Shown here: piece after piece, positions 1 through 10,368 of the stretch
Layout of the letters: the number at the start of each line of letters is the position of its first letter
Position numbering within the stretch: the first letter of the stretch is position 1
Origin: Gari tellinella
Lineage: Eukaryota; Mollusca; Bivalvia; Cardiida; Psammobiidae
Direction: 5' to 3'
Assembly: GCA_922989275.2 (NCBI GenBank)
Contig: OV277872.1
Span: forward strand, 29,218,119-29,282,118
DNA: 64,000 nt
The notes under the pieces: model-generated
Told to the model about the DNA's origin: nothing
What the model saw: only the letters and a program-made list of their open reading frames with translations
The model's database searches: none
Program-made: the position numbers and the translations under genes

Positions 1-815
1 TGAACTCAAGGGAAGTTACTCGTTTTGTGTAAACATTTTGTCAGAATTTCAGGAAATCATGTATAAAATGTAAATTCTACTGTAGATTATCATTAAATTT
101 TTGTGACTAGTAGAATTAAGTTATATCTAACTAATAAGAGTAAAATTAGTGTATGTTAAACAGCTAGATTTTTTTGTAATTTGACTTTTTCAGAATTTGA
201 CTTTTTTAAAACATTGATATTTCCAGAAAATATGTCATAAAATACTTTTGTTTGCACAATATCTTAGAGTCTACGTACTGTTTACTTGAATTTACAGAAA
301 TTATTGAGTTATATCATTTTATAAAGAAAATATTCCTGTTTATTAAAAAAGGAGCTTTTTTCGACAAAAGGTCCTGTCAGAAAAAAACGGCACTGTAATT
401 TTTTTTATTTTAACGAGTTTTCACTCTCCATATGGTATATTTCAATTTAATCAATGTTTCAAAGAATTCTGACACAGAATAAGCTGACACGCGAACCACC
501 TTAAAACAACTTCGACGTCACATAAGTGCAGTAAACGCAACTAGTATGGCCACTAAACTGAAGATTAATTAGATTTAAGGGCAACTCACATTTTAAAGCA
601 AGATAAAGTAAAGCAGAAAGCTGCTAAATTCTTTTTTGCTTTTAGCCGACATTTGCCTTCAACACGAACATTTACCTCATTAAACGATGGTAAATTAGGG
701 GTTTTATTGTATTGTAGAGTACATATCTATATATAATACAAATGTATAGATATGGGTCAAGTTTAGCTTAATGGCCAAGCCTTCTCTATAGGGTATAGAA
801 CAGCAACATTTGCCA
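1..815. other. AT-rich intergenic DNA, no gene seen
   Basis: No reading frame, RNA gene or clear repeat could be supported. Near 592-640 there is a weak trace of the second hairpin core (GATAAAGTAAAGCAGAAAGC), probably a decayed C or D element. Confidence 0.6.
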
Positions 816-820
816 AATTC

Positions 821-1024
821 TTACCCCTTAACTGCTATAACGTCATCAAATTTAAACACATGTTGTCTGCTTCCATTTCTCAAATTTAAAATTTAGGTCT
901 TTTGACTTAAGAAATATCGAAATGAATGTCAAACAGTCTGGATCCGGATGAAACGCCGCGTTCCGCGGCGTCTGATCAGCATCCAAACTATTGCTAATGG
1001 ACTCGGGGTAAGGCAGCGAAACGG
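821..1024. mobile_element. MITE family G copy (TTAA type), degenerate
   Basis: The ends read TTACCCCTTAACTGC and, inverted, TCGGGGTAAGGCAGCG. Inside are the words TGTTGTCTGCTTCC and a hairpin core with arms AAACGCCGCG and CGCGGCGTCTGATCAG around 949-985. The arms have several mismatches, so this is an old copy. No coding capacity. Confidence 0.6.
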
Positions 1025-1169
1025 ATAGCTAGATTTGGTTTTTAAAATCTTCACTACCTTAACCCCTAGTGTACTTGTTTTTGCCGACAGTGCAGCCCCT
1101 AATCAGACGCCGAGTATACATGTATGCAACTACGTGATATCTGATATGGATCTAAATTCGAGTTGCGCT

Positions 1170-1419
1170 TACAGTGTAGAAAACGTTATTCTTTCCCAAT
1201 AAACGCGTTTACGCTAAAACTGTTATTTGCAGTGCAAACAGTTTGGAGCCAGATCAGACGCCGGGTAACCCGGCGTCTGATCAGGCTCCATACTGTTTGC
1301 CACCAAGATAAACATGAATTATCAGATGTGTCCAAAAAGTGTATTTTTCTACGTTTTAGTGTTTTGCGTTTGCGTACGTTTGCGTTTAAACGGGAAAGAA
1401 TAATGTTTTCTCCACTGTA
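1170..1419 (+). mobile_element. MITE family A copy, full length
   Basis: A 250-bp element with ends TACAGTGTAGAAAACGTTAT and its near mirror, flanked by TA. The centre is a long hairpin: GGAGCCAGATCAGACGCCGG, GTAACC, then the mirror arm. The outer arms carry AATAAACGCG on the left and GCGTTTAAACGGGAAAG on the right. Reading frames on both strands here are palindrome artefacts. The TA flanks suggest Tc1/mariner-type mobilisation; no transposase is present. Confidence 0.85.
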
Positions 1420-1884
1420 CATGTAGTCTGATAAGGATTAAAATAGATTAACTCTTTTTTCTATCTTAATACCTTCTTCTTTGAAATAGTACATGAAGTT
1501 TACAAATTGATTCAAATTAAGACATAATATGTCTTTCAATATTGATACAACCTAAACATGAGTTTTAAAACCTTTTAGATCCAGATCAGACGTCGAGTTT
1601 ACTAAATATCTGATATTGATCAAGTCCTCTGGTAAGTGGTTAAGCAATGATCATAAACTATTTTCCAATCAGTTTGACATAAGACTTAACGAAGCTTAGC
1701 GATTTGAAAATCATTTTAAACAGATATTGCAATTAAACATTGACCTTCTGTACATTGTGACAATGAGGTAAATTATCAATTGTTACGTATTTGAATCAAT
1801 ATGTAGATTTTTGGAGGCTAACGGCCGTTTTATTGCCAGTTTTATTATTGATAACCTTTCGTCTGATAGCCTAAATACTAAAAT

Positions 1885-1958
1885 TTGCAAACAGTTTGGA
1901 CCCAGAGCAGGCGCCGCGAAACGCGATGTCTGATCAGGATCCAAACTGTTTGGCACCA
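1885..1958. repeat. Orphan core-1 hairpin
   Basis: Arms TTTGGACCCAGAGCAGGCGC and GCGATGTCTGATCAGGATCC fold with mismatches. It has the core-1 layout but no recognisable element ends, so it is a decayed E/G-type copy. Confidence 0.5.
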
Positions 1959-2059
1959 ATGCTGATATTTCTTAAACTTAAAAGTGTTAAAAAATAAATG
2001 TTGAAATTAATTGCCAGACGACAGATTATGAAGCAGACGATATTACAGCGGGCGAAGAT

Positions 2060-2271
2060 TTAACCCTTATCATGCTGAATTGTCGTCTGCTTCAAATATA
2101 TCGTCTGCTCAAAAACTTATAATCAGTTTAAATGAATTATAAACTTGAGAAAATGAATATGTCTTACAAACAGTTTAGATCCAGATCAGACGCCGCGTAA
2201 CGCGGCGTCTGATCTGGATCCAAACTCTTTGCAAATTTTAGACAAGTCGCGCTTAGCATGATACGAGTTAA
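2060..2271. mobile_element. MITE family N copy (TTAA type)
   Basis: The ends are TTAACCCTTATCATGCT and AGCATGATACGAGTTAA, an inverted pair including the TTAA target. Inside are two TCGTCTGCT words and a near-perfect core-1 hairpin at 2168-2226 (GATCCAGATCAGACGCCGCG / mirror). TTAA plus CCC ends resemble piggyBac-type MITEs. Confidence 0.75.
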
Positions 2272-2349
2272 TAGGACGATGCATTTAGATTGATTAAAGC
2301 AAGAAACACGCGAACATAGCAACTCCATCGTCCATTGGTTCATTTTTAT

Positions 2350-2440
2350 AAATACAGGCGGAAGCTTAAAACAGGATGCATGGAAAGCAGAAATCTCCCA
2401 GAGGAGCTTTCTACTTTACTTTCAAACTGTTTTAAGCAGA
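2350..2440. repeat. Orphan core-2 hairpin
   Basis: The arms GCTTAAAACAGGATGCATGG and CTTTCAAACTGTTTTAAGC flank AGCAGAAATCTCC/GGAGCTTTCT. This is the hairpin layout shared by families C and D, but the element ends have decayed. Confidence 0.55.
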
Positions 2441-2596
2441 CAACTGCTTTTAATATCTAAAATAAGTATCATAATTATTGAGTGTTCGCATTAGAGGAGA
2501 TTCACTGTATTTTATGAATAGGAACAATCACTGGGTCACTGTGCCAGTTATAGACAAGATTATTCCCGTTGATACCAAGCAAGACAAGAATCACGA

Positions 2597-2670
2597 TTGT
2601 AAACAGTTTCGATCCAAATCAGAGATCGATAAATCGGTGTCTGATCAGTATCGAAACTGTTTAATCAAGA
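2597..2670. repeat. Orphan core-1 hairpin, altered loop
   Basis: AAACAGTTTCGATCCAAATC is mirrored by GATCAGTATCGAAACTGTTT. The inner part has changed to AGATCGATAAATCGGTGTCT. The outer arms share a CGAT change relative to other copies, that is, a paired change. Confidence 0.5.
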
Positions 2671-2699
2671 CTTGTCTCTGTTCCTTCAGCTAAAAAAGC

Positions 2700-3060
2700 C
2701 ATGAAATCAATTTTTGATCAATAAAATAAGTGGAAATTTTTGTAATTAGATTAATTCGATGTCAATTAAGGATTGGGACGATGCCTTTAATAATTTGACA
2801 AGCGTCTAAATTACTTTGCATAAATTAGACAGCCCTGACCTTGAATATACACGTGCTGAGTAGCTGAACTATTGATGTGTGCTATATTTAGAATACAGAT
2901 CGTTTGCGTATGTTTGAAAAATAATAATAAAAGAAGTAGATTATCTAAACTAAAGAAAGAAAACAAAAATTATAAAAATGATAATAATAATAAAATAAAA
3001 TCAATCTAAAGACAATTAGAAAACGACAGTGACATGCGGAAACCATTTTGCGAGTTAAGG
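2700..3060. other. AT-rich spacer, nothing recognised
   Basis: A-rich low-complexity sequence, including AATAATAATAAAAG-like runs near 2920-3000. No gene or element end was seen. Confidence 0.6.
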
Positions 3061-3138
3061 TAATATTTACAATGAACAAGACGTTATTATTTCAATATAT
3101 AGGCGTTTATGATAAACTCATAATGTGCATTTCTAACA

Positions 3139-3262
3139 GTGTGGGTCAAGATAAGACGGTGGGTAATCCGGTGTCTGATCAGGCTCCAAACGATTTGCAA
3201 CTCAGATTAAGATAAATCATCAGACTAAAACAGTCATTTTTCTACATTTTATTCCATTGCGT
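3139..3262 (+). mobile_element. MITE family A fragment (core and right arm)
   Basis: A degenerate hairpin (GGTCAAGATAAGACGGTGGG / CCGGTGTCTGATCAGGCTCC) is followed by GATAAATCATCAG and TCTACATTTTATTCC, the A-family right arm. Both termini are missing. Confidence 0.55.
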
Positions 3263-3313
3263 GTAACAAACAGTGCACACGCAGATCAGAGGGCCCACTC
3301 CTAACTCTAGTGC

Positions 3314-3563
3314 TACAGTGGAGAATCTGTTATTCTTTCCCGTTTAAACGCAAACGTACGCAAACGCAAAGCACTAAAACGTAGAAAAGAACAACTTTTG
3401 GACAAATCTGATAATTCATGTTTATTTTGGTGGCAAACAGTTTGGAGCCTGATCAGACACCGGGTTACCCGGCGTCTGATCTGTCTCCAAACTGTTTGCA
3501 ATAGAAATAATAGTTTTAGCGTAAACGCGTTTATTGGGAAAGAATAACAGATTCACCACTGTA
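3314..3563 (-). mobile_element. MITE family A copy, full length
   Basis: Ends TACAGTGGAGAATCTGTTAT and GGGAAAGAATAACAGATTCA are near-perfect mirrors with TA flanks. The hairpin centre (GGAGCCTGATCAGACACCGG) is at about 3444-3490. It is in reverse orientation to 1170-1419 and very similar to it. Confidence 0.87.
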
Positions 3564-3833
3564 AGTCTACAACTGTTTGCAAAGGCCAATTATATATATA
3601 TATACTCTTTACAGGTACAAATGTACACATTTTGTATAGGACGCGCAATTTAATGGTGCAGGTTAAATTAAGACACATCAAGAATCGACCACGTTGTGAA
3701 CATTGATTAAGGAGTTTATATCATGAATATTACCATAATTTCACTGCATATTGAGTCTAGATCTAAGTGATCTTTCCGATATGATGCAAACTATAATAAT
3801 TATGGGTTTCTGTAAACAATATGCATGTACATG

Positions 3834-4079
3834 TGCAGTGGAGAATACGTTATTCTTTCTTAATAACTGTGCTAAAATGATTACTTCAAAATGTAAACAT
3901 TCTGGAGCCATATCAGACGCCGGGTTACCCGGAGCTTGATCAGGTTTCAAACTGTTTGCCACTTTTATAAATTGAATCAATAGAACTTTTTAAAAAAATA
4001 CATTTTTTACATTTTATTGCATTTCGTTTGCACCTCGTTTGTGTTTAAACGGGGAAAGAATTGCATCTTTTACACTGTA
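3834..4079 (+). mobile_element. MITE family A copy, diverged
   Basis: Starts TGCAGTGGAGAATACGTTAT and ends TCTTTTACACTGTA. The central arms GGAGCCATATCAGACGCCGG and CCGGAGCTTGATCAGG are still alignable. Several arm mismatches make this an older copy. Confidence 0.75.
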
Positions 4080-4109
4080 TTCCAAAAATATATATGCTGC
4101 ATGTAGTTG

Positions 4110-4345
4110 CGAGTTTACTAGAATTTGCAACCAGTTTCAACCCTGACCAGACACCGCGGTAATAATCCCAACTGTTTGATTCTCGTGTTGGGGTTTCTTG
4201 ATCTAAATTGGCCCCGTAAGGATAAATTTTAAAACCAAATGAAGATGACAAGGTTTATTTAAAAGCTCTGGCGATTAATTTATTTTTTTGTGTGTTTTTC
4301 ATACATATACAGTTTGGAGTCTGGTCAGACGCAAGGTTGCCCAAA
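4110..4345. repeat. Two decayed core-1 remnants
   Basis: 4116-4175 has TTTGCAACCAGTTTCAACCC..CAGACACCGCGG..CCAACTGTTTG. 4305-4340 has CAGTTTGGAGTCTGGTCAGA followed by CGCAAGGTTGCCC. Neither has intact element ends. Confidence 0.4.
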
Positions 4346-4379
4346 TGCCATAGTGCCATCTGCTTTAAACAATCATCGT

Positions 4380-5000
4380 CTGCTTTAATGTTTTTCAATT
4401 CAAGTTTTAGGTTAATTGGCTAAAGAAGTACACGTCTCACAGCGTCTAATTAAGAAATGAACTGAAGTTTTTTCCGACAAATTTAAGTTCATATTTTATA
4501 TTTACATTATATTTGCTGGAATTTCTAATATTAAATGAACATTTTATTAGTATACATGTATGTTTAATCAATATTAGAGGTTGTTAACACGAATAATGTG
4601 TACCCTGAAAGGAACAGCCATAACGGCATTACTGAAACAACGCATCAAAACGATACGCGGATAGCAGATCCGTAAGTCCCTGCCGTCTTTTTGCAAGATA
4701 TCCACAAGTCCCATCCTCTCGAGAACTTGCGTATATACGAATCAAACATTATTTATTTCATATGGAAGGAATCCAGGCGAATGTTAATATTCAGGAGCTA
4801 GACTGTTTGCATATACCCACTGCACTCGGGGTAAGGCAGTGAAGGGGTCAACACGTGTTACGGTCATCTGGTGTACAGCTTGTAAGTCAATATATCCTAA
4901 TTAAAAGAAATTAAATAAAATAAACACTGTAACGAAATGTACACACGCACTTATTTATACAGAAAATAAATAATCAATTGACCAGTTGTCTTTTTTTGTC
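4380..5000. other. Intergenic, nothing recognised
   Basis: AT-rich unique-looking sequence. A single CACTCGGGGTAAGGCAGTGAAGGGG word near 4823-4847, interrupted by mismatches, matches a family G end without the rest of the element. Confidence 0.5.
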
Positions 5001-5080
5001 AAATTAATGCGAAAGTCATGAATTCTTCAAAATTGTTTGCCATTACGTATAACGTCACCTCATTGAATGCATTCGACTTG

Positions 5081-5295
5081 TTAACACCTTCGCTGCCTTA
5101 CCCCGAGTACAATGCTTATTTGCAAACAGTTTTGATCCTGATCAGACGCCGCGTAACGCGGCGTCTGATCAGGATCCAAACAGTTTGGCACTCAATAACA
5201 CATTTCTTAAGTCAAAATACCTAAATTTAAATTAAGAAATAACAGCAGACGACAATTGTTAAAAGTTGATGACGTCACGGCAGTGAAGGGGTTAA
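5081..5295. mobile_element. MITE family G copy, full length
   Basis: Ends TTAACACCTTCGCTGCC and GGCAGTGAAGGGGTTAA are mirrors including TTAA. A perfect core-1 hairpin lies at about 5127-5190 (GATCCTGATCAGACGCCGCG / mirror). It is followed by TTTCTTAAGTCAAAATACC and GCAGACGACAATTG, which recur in other G copies. Confidence 0.82.
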
Positions 5296-5517
5296 GGAAA
5301 AGAATGGCCTTCCTGAGTCTAATAAAATGGCGTTCATGTCCGGGTTAATTGCAAACATCGGCTCAGTTTTGTCCGTATTTTGGACCGGACCATTACAATG
5401 GAAAATCAGGTCAAATGTTACAAGAATGCATAAAGCAAAATATCAACAGATATTTCTCTGATTCGGACTATGCAAATATTATTAGAAAAATGTTTAGATT
5501 CAATATTTAGTTGCCCT

Positions 5518-5744
5518 TACAGTGGAGAAGACATTTTTCTTTCCAAATAAGCGCGTTGATGCTAAAATAATTATATCCATTGAAAACAGTTCGGGGCAAG
5601 GAAACCCCGACGTCTGATCTGACTCCAAACTGTTTATCAATCAGATCAAATAGAATCGTAAGAACTATTTTTCTAATTTTTGTTGCATCGTGTTTGCGCT
5701 TCGTTTGCGTTTAAACGGAAAAGAATAACGTTTTCTCCACTGTA
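5518..5744 (+). mobile_element. MITE family A copy abutting the next A copy
   Basis: Begins TACAGTGGAGAAGACATTTT and ends AACGTTTTCTCCACTGTA. The core is shortened (GGGGCAAGGAAACCCCGACG). Its last TA is also the first TA of the element at 5743-5981. Confidence 0.8.
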
Positions 5745-5981
5745 CAGTGGAGAAAACGTTATTCTTTCCCAATAAACGCGTTTACGCTAAAACTATTATT
5801 TGCAGTGCAAACAGTTTGTAGCCAGATCAGACGCCGGGTAACCCGGCGTCTGATCAGGCTCCAAAATGTTTGCCACCAATATAAAGAATTGTCAAAAAGT
5901 TGTACTTTTCTACGTTTTAGTGTTATGCGTTTGCGTACGTTTGCGTTTAAACGGGAAAAGAATAACAGATCCTCCACTGTA
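5743..5981 (+). mobile_element. MITE family A copy sharing TA with its neighbour
   Basis: Starts TACAGTGGAGAAAACGTTAT and ends ACAGATCCTCCACTGTA. Core hairpin GCCAGATCAGACGCCGGGTA / mirror. A short deletion lies in the right arm. The head-to-tail pair is best explained by insertion of one copy into the flanking TA of the other. Confidence 0.85.
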
Positions 5982-6045
5982 TTAGTTTACAACTAGGCCA
6001 GAGTTAAAATGTATCAGTGATTTTCGCACGTTAAGCAAGCCACGG

Positions 6046-6293
6046 CACAGTGGAGAATACGTTATTTTCCCGTTTAAAAGCAAACGTAACGTAATAATAA
6101 TGCAATAAAATATCGATCATTACACTTTTTTGATATTTCTAACAATTAATGTAAACGAGTGGCAAACAGTTTTGAGCCAGACCAAACGTCTGGTTACCTG
6201 GGACTTGATCTGGCCCCCAATTTAAATGCAATCGTCATCAGAATTTTAGCATAAACGCGTAAATTAAGAAAGAATAACGTCTTCTCCACTGTA
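6046..6293 (-). mobile_element. MITE family A copy, diverged core
   Basis: Starts CACAGTGGAGAATACGTTAT and ends AACGTCTTCTCCACTGTA. The core arms (GAGCCAGACCAAACGTCTGG / ACTTGATCTGGCCCCC) have many mismatches while the ends are well kept. Confidence 0.78.
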
Positions 6294-6346
6294 ATTGAAT
6301 CAACACATTAACCTTTGGATTTCAAAGATATCATTCCACTGTCCAA

Positions 6347-6593
6347 TTAACCCTTTCACTCTCAATGACGTCATAAAGCTCATTTGCAATAAGTTTTGAT
6401 CCTGATCAGACGCCGCGTAACGCGGTGTCTGATCAGGATCAAAACTGTTTGTCACCTGTTTTGAAATTACGTCAGTTAAACCGCCTTAAATCTTATTTTC
6501 AAATGATATTGCAGACAACAATATTGAAGCAGACGACAATATGGCGGTGTAGGGGTAAACTTTGCACGGTAAATTTGATAATGAAAGGGTTGA
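6347..6593. mobile_element. MITE family E copy, full length
   Basis: Left end TTAACCCTTTCACTCTCAAT; right end GATAATGAAAGGGTTGA. Inside: TGACGTCATAAAG, a core-1 hairpin (GATCCTGATCAGACGCCGCG / mirror), ACGTCAGTTAAACCGCC, and GCAGACAACAATATTGAAGC. TTAA plus CCCTTT ends fit piggyBac-type MITEs. Confidence 0.8.
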
Positions 6594-6654
6594 GTTGATA
6601 GTCAATCTGTGACTGTTTCGAGTTGCTCTTCTCAATAGTTTTGCAAACGACTGA

Positions 6655-6790
6655 CGATACAGACACTTGACAGAGGGCTCATGGCTTCTCTAAACTGGGT
6701 CTACACTGTCTGCAAATGACAAGTATACTCTACACGTGTTCACAGTTTGTGAAGGACATGTATATCTAGGTTAATGGTTCAATAGGTAAA
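6655..6790. mobile_element. MITE family F remnant
   Basis: Contains CAGAGGGCTCATGG, GGTCTACACTGTCTGCAAA and TTCACAGTTTGTGAAGGACA, the ordered words of family F, without intact ends. Confidence 0.5.
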
Positions 6791-6996
6791 CACGTTTTAC
6801 ACAATTAACAATTCAGTTTCAAAGTCAACAACCGAAATTATATTTACATGGACTTGGACTTATTCTTTTGTAGCGGGATATGAGAATATTGTTTGATTTA
6901 TGTTAGTAGCTAGGTCAAATGTAAAGGTTCGACTATAGGTGAGAAAAAGCAATTGATTCCTCAGGGTTATCCAGTCCGTTATCAGTGCGTGAGTCC

Positions 6997-7236
6997 GTAA
7001 CCCTGTCATGATCAAATTATTCGGGAGATTTTTACCCCATCACCGCCATATTGTCGTCTGCTTCAATTTTGTTGTCTGCAAAGTCGTTTCAAAGTTAAAA
7101 TATAAGGCAGAATGACTGAAGACATTTCAAAACGAATGTCAAACTGTTTGGATTCTGATCAGACGCCGCGTTACGCGGCGTCTGATCAGGATCAAAACTG
7201 TTTGCAAACGCGCTTTTAAGCATGATTGAAAGTTAA
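6997..7236. mobile_element. MITE family E copy
   Basis: Left end GTAACCCTGTCATGATC, then TTCGGGAGATTTTTACCCC, TCGTCTGCTTCAATTTTG, and a perfect core-1 hairpin (GGATTCTGATCAGACGCCGC / mirror). Right end GCATGATTGAAAGTTAA. It is inverted relative to 6347-6593. Confidence 0.75.
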
Positions 7237-7256
7237 ATGGTAAACCGATGACATCG

Positions 7257-7492
7257 CATAAGACTTTATTCTTCCCCGTTTAAACGCAAACGCATTGCAA
7301 TAAAATTTCGAAAATGACAACAGTTACTTGTCAATCCTGATTATTTATTTTAATCTGAGTTGCAAACAGTTTAGAGCCTGATCAGACGCCGCGTAACCTG
7401 GCGTCTGATCTGGCTCCAAACTGTTTGCAATGGAAACAATAGTTTTAGTGTAAACGCGCTTATTGAGAAAGAATAACGTCTTCTCCACTGTA
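7257..7492 (-). mobile_element. MITE family A copy, left end lost
   Basis: Left arm TTATTCTTCCCCGTTTAAAC without the outermost TACAGTGGAG. Hairpin GAGCCTGATCAGACGCCGCG at about 7373-7424. Intact right end AACGTCTTCTCCACTGTA. Confidence 0.78.
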
Positions 7493-7498
7493 TCACAT

Positions 7499-7746
7499 TT
7501 AACTCTTTCCTCCCTGAAACTTTAAATGGACAATTCCAGTTTTCATTTAAATCTAGTCCATTTCTGAATTTTAATGAATGTTTTTGTCAATGTATGGTAT
7601 TATGACAAACAGTGAATACCCTGATCAGAGGGCTCCTGGGAGCCCTCTGATCTGGGTCTTCACTGTTTGCATAGGACAATTGTACTATTTAAATGTACAC
7701 TGTTTGCACAGGACGCCAATATACGGGACTAGGGTTCAAAGGGTAA
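7499..7746. mobile_element. MITE family F copy, full length
   Basis: Left end TTAACTCTTTCCTCCCTGAA; right end GACTAGGGTTCAAAGGGTAA. The hairpin is the F variant of core 1 (ACCCTGATCAGAGGGCTCC / GGAGCCCTCTGATCTGGGT) inside AAACAGTGAA..TTCACTGTTTG. Length 248 bp, TTAA type. Confidence 0.8.
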
Positions 7747-7847
7747 AGCTGTTTCTAGTTTTGAAGTACATGTATGTTGTACAATTAAAACAGGTGGAAA
7801 GTAAAGCAGAAAGCGCCTTGCGCATTCTGATTTATTTTCAAATTCCT

Positions 7848-8095
7848 TTAACCCTTTCCCCCATAGAAGCGACTTTTAGCGTATCTAATTTATTCCTTCG
7901 CTGATGAAAGTAGTTCCAGTTTATACCCTCATGAACAATAACCATTACAAATATTTTATATAGCCTAGCAGATTTTATCTTAAAGCCGGCTGAAAGTAAA
8001 GCAGAATGTTCCTTAGGGCACATTCTGCTTTACTTTCAACCGGCTTTAAGTGGTCAACTATCTTCAATACTAGAAATAGGCTTGTAAAGGGTTAA
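7848..8095. mobile_element. MITE family C copy, full length
   Basis: Left end TTAACCCTTTCCCCCATAGA; right end GGCTTGTAAAGGGTTAA. The centre is a near-perfect core-2 hairpin, 7980-8050 (CTTAAAGCCGGCTGAAAGTA / mirror; AGAATGTTCC/GGCACATTCT). Short frames on both strands are artefacts of it. Confidence 0.82.
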
Positions 8096-8354
8096 GCTAC
8101 CGCTGGGATAGGATAGAGTACCCTAGGAAATAGACAATATTTCGTATGGTGCATATTCATGACTGTAAAAATTCGTGTTGTTTTTCAGTGGAAATAAAAT
8201 ATGTAAAAATTATGGAGTAATTGAGTATTTATGGAGATATGGGTTAATAAATCGTCGGAATATTTCGACATTGACGTATGCTTTACCATGTCGGCACTAT
8301 CGGCTCTTAAAGGTGACTTCGAAAAAATAATTCAACAATAAAATATTATAGCTG

Positions 8355-8467
8355 TGACGTCGGGTGACCCGGCGTATGATCTGGCTCCAAACTGTTTGCA
8401 ATCGAAAAAAGAGTTTTACCGTAAACGCTTAAATTATTGGGAGAGAATGACGTATTCTCCACTGTCA
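8355..8467 (-). mobile_element. MITE family A right half
   Basis: Core arm ACGTCGGGTGACCCGGCGTA, then GATCTGGCTCCAAACTGTTT, right arm and end GACGTATTCTCCACTGT. The left half is absent. Confidence 0.7.
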
Positions 8468-8841
8468 TAATTAAGTTCAAGCCAAATGTACGTTCACATT
8501 TTACAAATACCCACAACAAGGGTATTCCTTTAAATAAAGTCATATTAACATTACCAAATATGGAATTTGAAAATAGCATAGATTTAGATCGCACGCAGAG
8601 TTTTACTCAGGGTCTGATCTGGTTCCAAACTGTTGACACTTTTATAAATATAATAAATTTATTGGTTAAGAAAATCTAGCACACGCACGGATTCAGATGA
8701 CATTTTAAATGCGAAACTAATGTTATTCTGTAACTTAAAGGTAAACTGCTTTTTCATTCCCGGCCTGGTTTCTTGACTGTCCTCGAACCAGTAATTACCA
8801 ATTATCAACTGATCAACGAGCTTGTCAATAAGATTTGTCAT

Positions 8842-9090
8842 TACAGTGGAGAATGTGTTATTCTTTCCCAATAAACGCGTTTACGATAAATCTAATTTTC
8901 CACTGCAAACAGTTTGGAGCCAGATCAGACGCCGGGTAACCCGGCGTCTGATCAGGCTCCAAACTGTTTGCCACTTAGGTTAACATGAATTGTCAGAAAG
9001 ATAGAAAAATTGTCATTTTCCGTGTTTTATTGAGATGCGATTGCGTTTCGTTTGGGTTTAAACGGGAAAGAATAACGTATTTCCCAGTCT
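8842..9090 (+). mobile_element. MITE family A copy
   Basis: Starts TACAGTGGAGAATGTGTTAT with a perfect core (GGAGCCAGATCAGACGCCGG / mirror). The right arm GTTTAAACGGGAAAGAATAA is present, but the last bases (ATTTCCCAGTC) are decayed. Confidence 0.8.
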
Positions 9091-9164
9091 TCCTCAATAA
9101 CCTTTAACAACGTAACCAACTGACGTTTGCTTAATCTTTACACCACATCTTGATTTGAGCGTTA

Positions 9165-9262
9165 AACTCGGTGTAGCTTAAAGCAGGATGGAAATAAATC
9201 AAAATGCTCCTAAGTGAGCATTCGGCTTTCTTTACACCCTGCCTGTTTAAGCGACTACCTGC
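9165..9262. repeat. Orphan core-2 hairpin
   Basis: GTAGCTTAAAGCAGGATGGA is mirrored by CACCCTGCCTGTTTAAGCG, and AAAATGCTCC by GTGAGCATTC. The flanks do not match C or D ends clearly. Confidence 0.55.
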
Positions 9263-9401
9263 CAAAGGAAGGAAATGTAACTTGATGGTACTTTTTGATA
9301 AATGATTACAAAAGGGCTATTTAAATTTGGTGTAGGAATGAATGGAGGTGTTAACATACGTATTTAATGAGTTAAGAGTTTATATCATCCAGAGAAATAT
9401 G

Positions 9402-9613
9402 TACAATAAAATCTCTTTATTATGACTACTTAATTGTTTTAGATAGTAGGTGTTGAAGAACAGTTGCCTGCTTAAAGCAAGGTGACAGTAATATAAAAAG
9501 AAAACTCATTTAGGAGTTTTCTGGTTTGCTTTCACCTTATTTGAGCAGTCATTTGTCTTTTAAACAATCGTATGTCTTTATTTTAGTGGTCGTAAAAGAG
9601 AGGGTTTACTGTA
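9402..9613. mobile_element. MITE family D copy
   Basis: Left end TACAATAAAATCTCTTTATT; right end GTAAAAGAGAGGGTTTACTG followed by TA. A core-2 hairpin (GCTTAAAGCAAGGTGACAG / mirror; GAAAACTC/GAGTTTTC) is centred near 9505. TA flanks and CAGTAAA ends suggest a pogo or Tc1-like source. Confidence 0.72.
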
Positions 9614-9771
9614 GTGAATTGTTGTCCGAAACGATTCTCAGAAATATTTAATGGGGTTTTGTGTGTATTTCGGATATAAGTATCAGAAAATGGTCCACTA
9701 ATAGAAAGGTCTCAGTATAAAGCGCAATGAGCTTGAACTGGGATCTATACAGTGTATATCTACATTGTTAT

Positions 9772-10010
9772 TACAATGGAAAAGACGTTATATATTCCTA
9801 ATAAAGATGTACAACCTTAAATAATAATAACATCCATTGCAATCAGTTTGGAGCCTGGTTATCCGGCGTCTGACCAGGCTCCAAACTGTTTGCCACTCAG
9901 AATAAATTATATCGTAAGAAACTCCCTACACGATAACCCTTTCTATGTTTTATAGCAATGCATTTGCGTTTAGACGGGAAATAAAAAACATACATGTATT
10001 TTCCATTGTA
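9772..10010 (+). mobile_element. MITE family A copy, diverged
   Basis: Starts TACAATGGAAAAGACGTTAT and ends ATGTATTTTCCATTGTA. Both ends share the change CAGTGG to CAATGG, so the mirror is kept. The core is partly deleted (GGAGCCTGGTTATCCGGCGT). Confidence 0.75.
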
Positions 10011-10013
10011 GAG

Positions 10014-10180
10014 AATTCTAACACGACTCGAAACCTACGGCATATAGACAAAGAATACTGAGAAACGTATATTACGTCGCGATAATGAACTGCACGCGCG
10101 GCGTTTCCATCCGCTGTTCCATTTGCCTCATACGCGTAATACATAAATAGTAATTTTACAATTAAAGTCGCGTTAGAATT
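10014..10180. mobile_element. Inverted-repeat element K, copy 1
   Basis: Ends AATTCTAACACGACTC and GTCGCGTTAGAATT. The interior carries ACGTATATTACGTCGCG, TGAACTGCACGCGCGGCG and TACGCGTAATACATAAATAG. It is followed after 17 bp by a second copy in the same orientation. Confidence 0.75.
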
Positions 10181-10197
10181 AAAATTTGTTAAGTCTT

Positions 10198-10364
10198 AAT
10201 TCTAACACGTCTCGAAACCTACGTAATAGAGACAAAAAATACCGAGAAACGTATATTACGTCGCGATAATGAACTGCACGCGCGGCGTTTCCATCCGCTG
10301 TTCCATTTGCTCCATACGCGTAATACATAAATAGTATTTTTATAATAAAAGTCACGTTAGAATT
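10198..10364. mobile_element. Inverted-repeat element K, copy 2
   Basis: Same ends and interior as copy 1 with scattered differences (for example ACGTCTCG for ACGACTCG). The tandem pair arose by duplication or by insertion next to an existing copy. Confidence 0.75.
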
Positions 10365-10368
10365 AAAA

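Noticed and set aside
7980..8050. Core hairpins as microRNA precursors or terminators
   Set aside because: They lie at the centre of repeated mobile elements and are far more symmetric than typical microRNA hairpins; bacterial-type terminators do not apply. Small-RNA output is possible but not shown by sequence.
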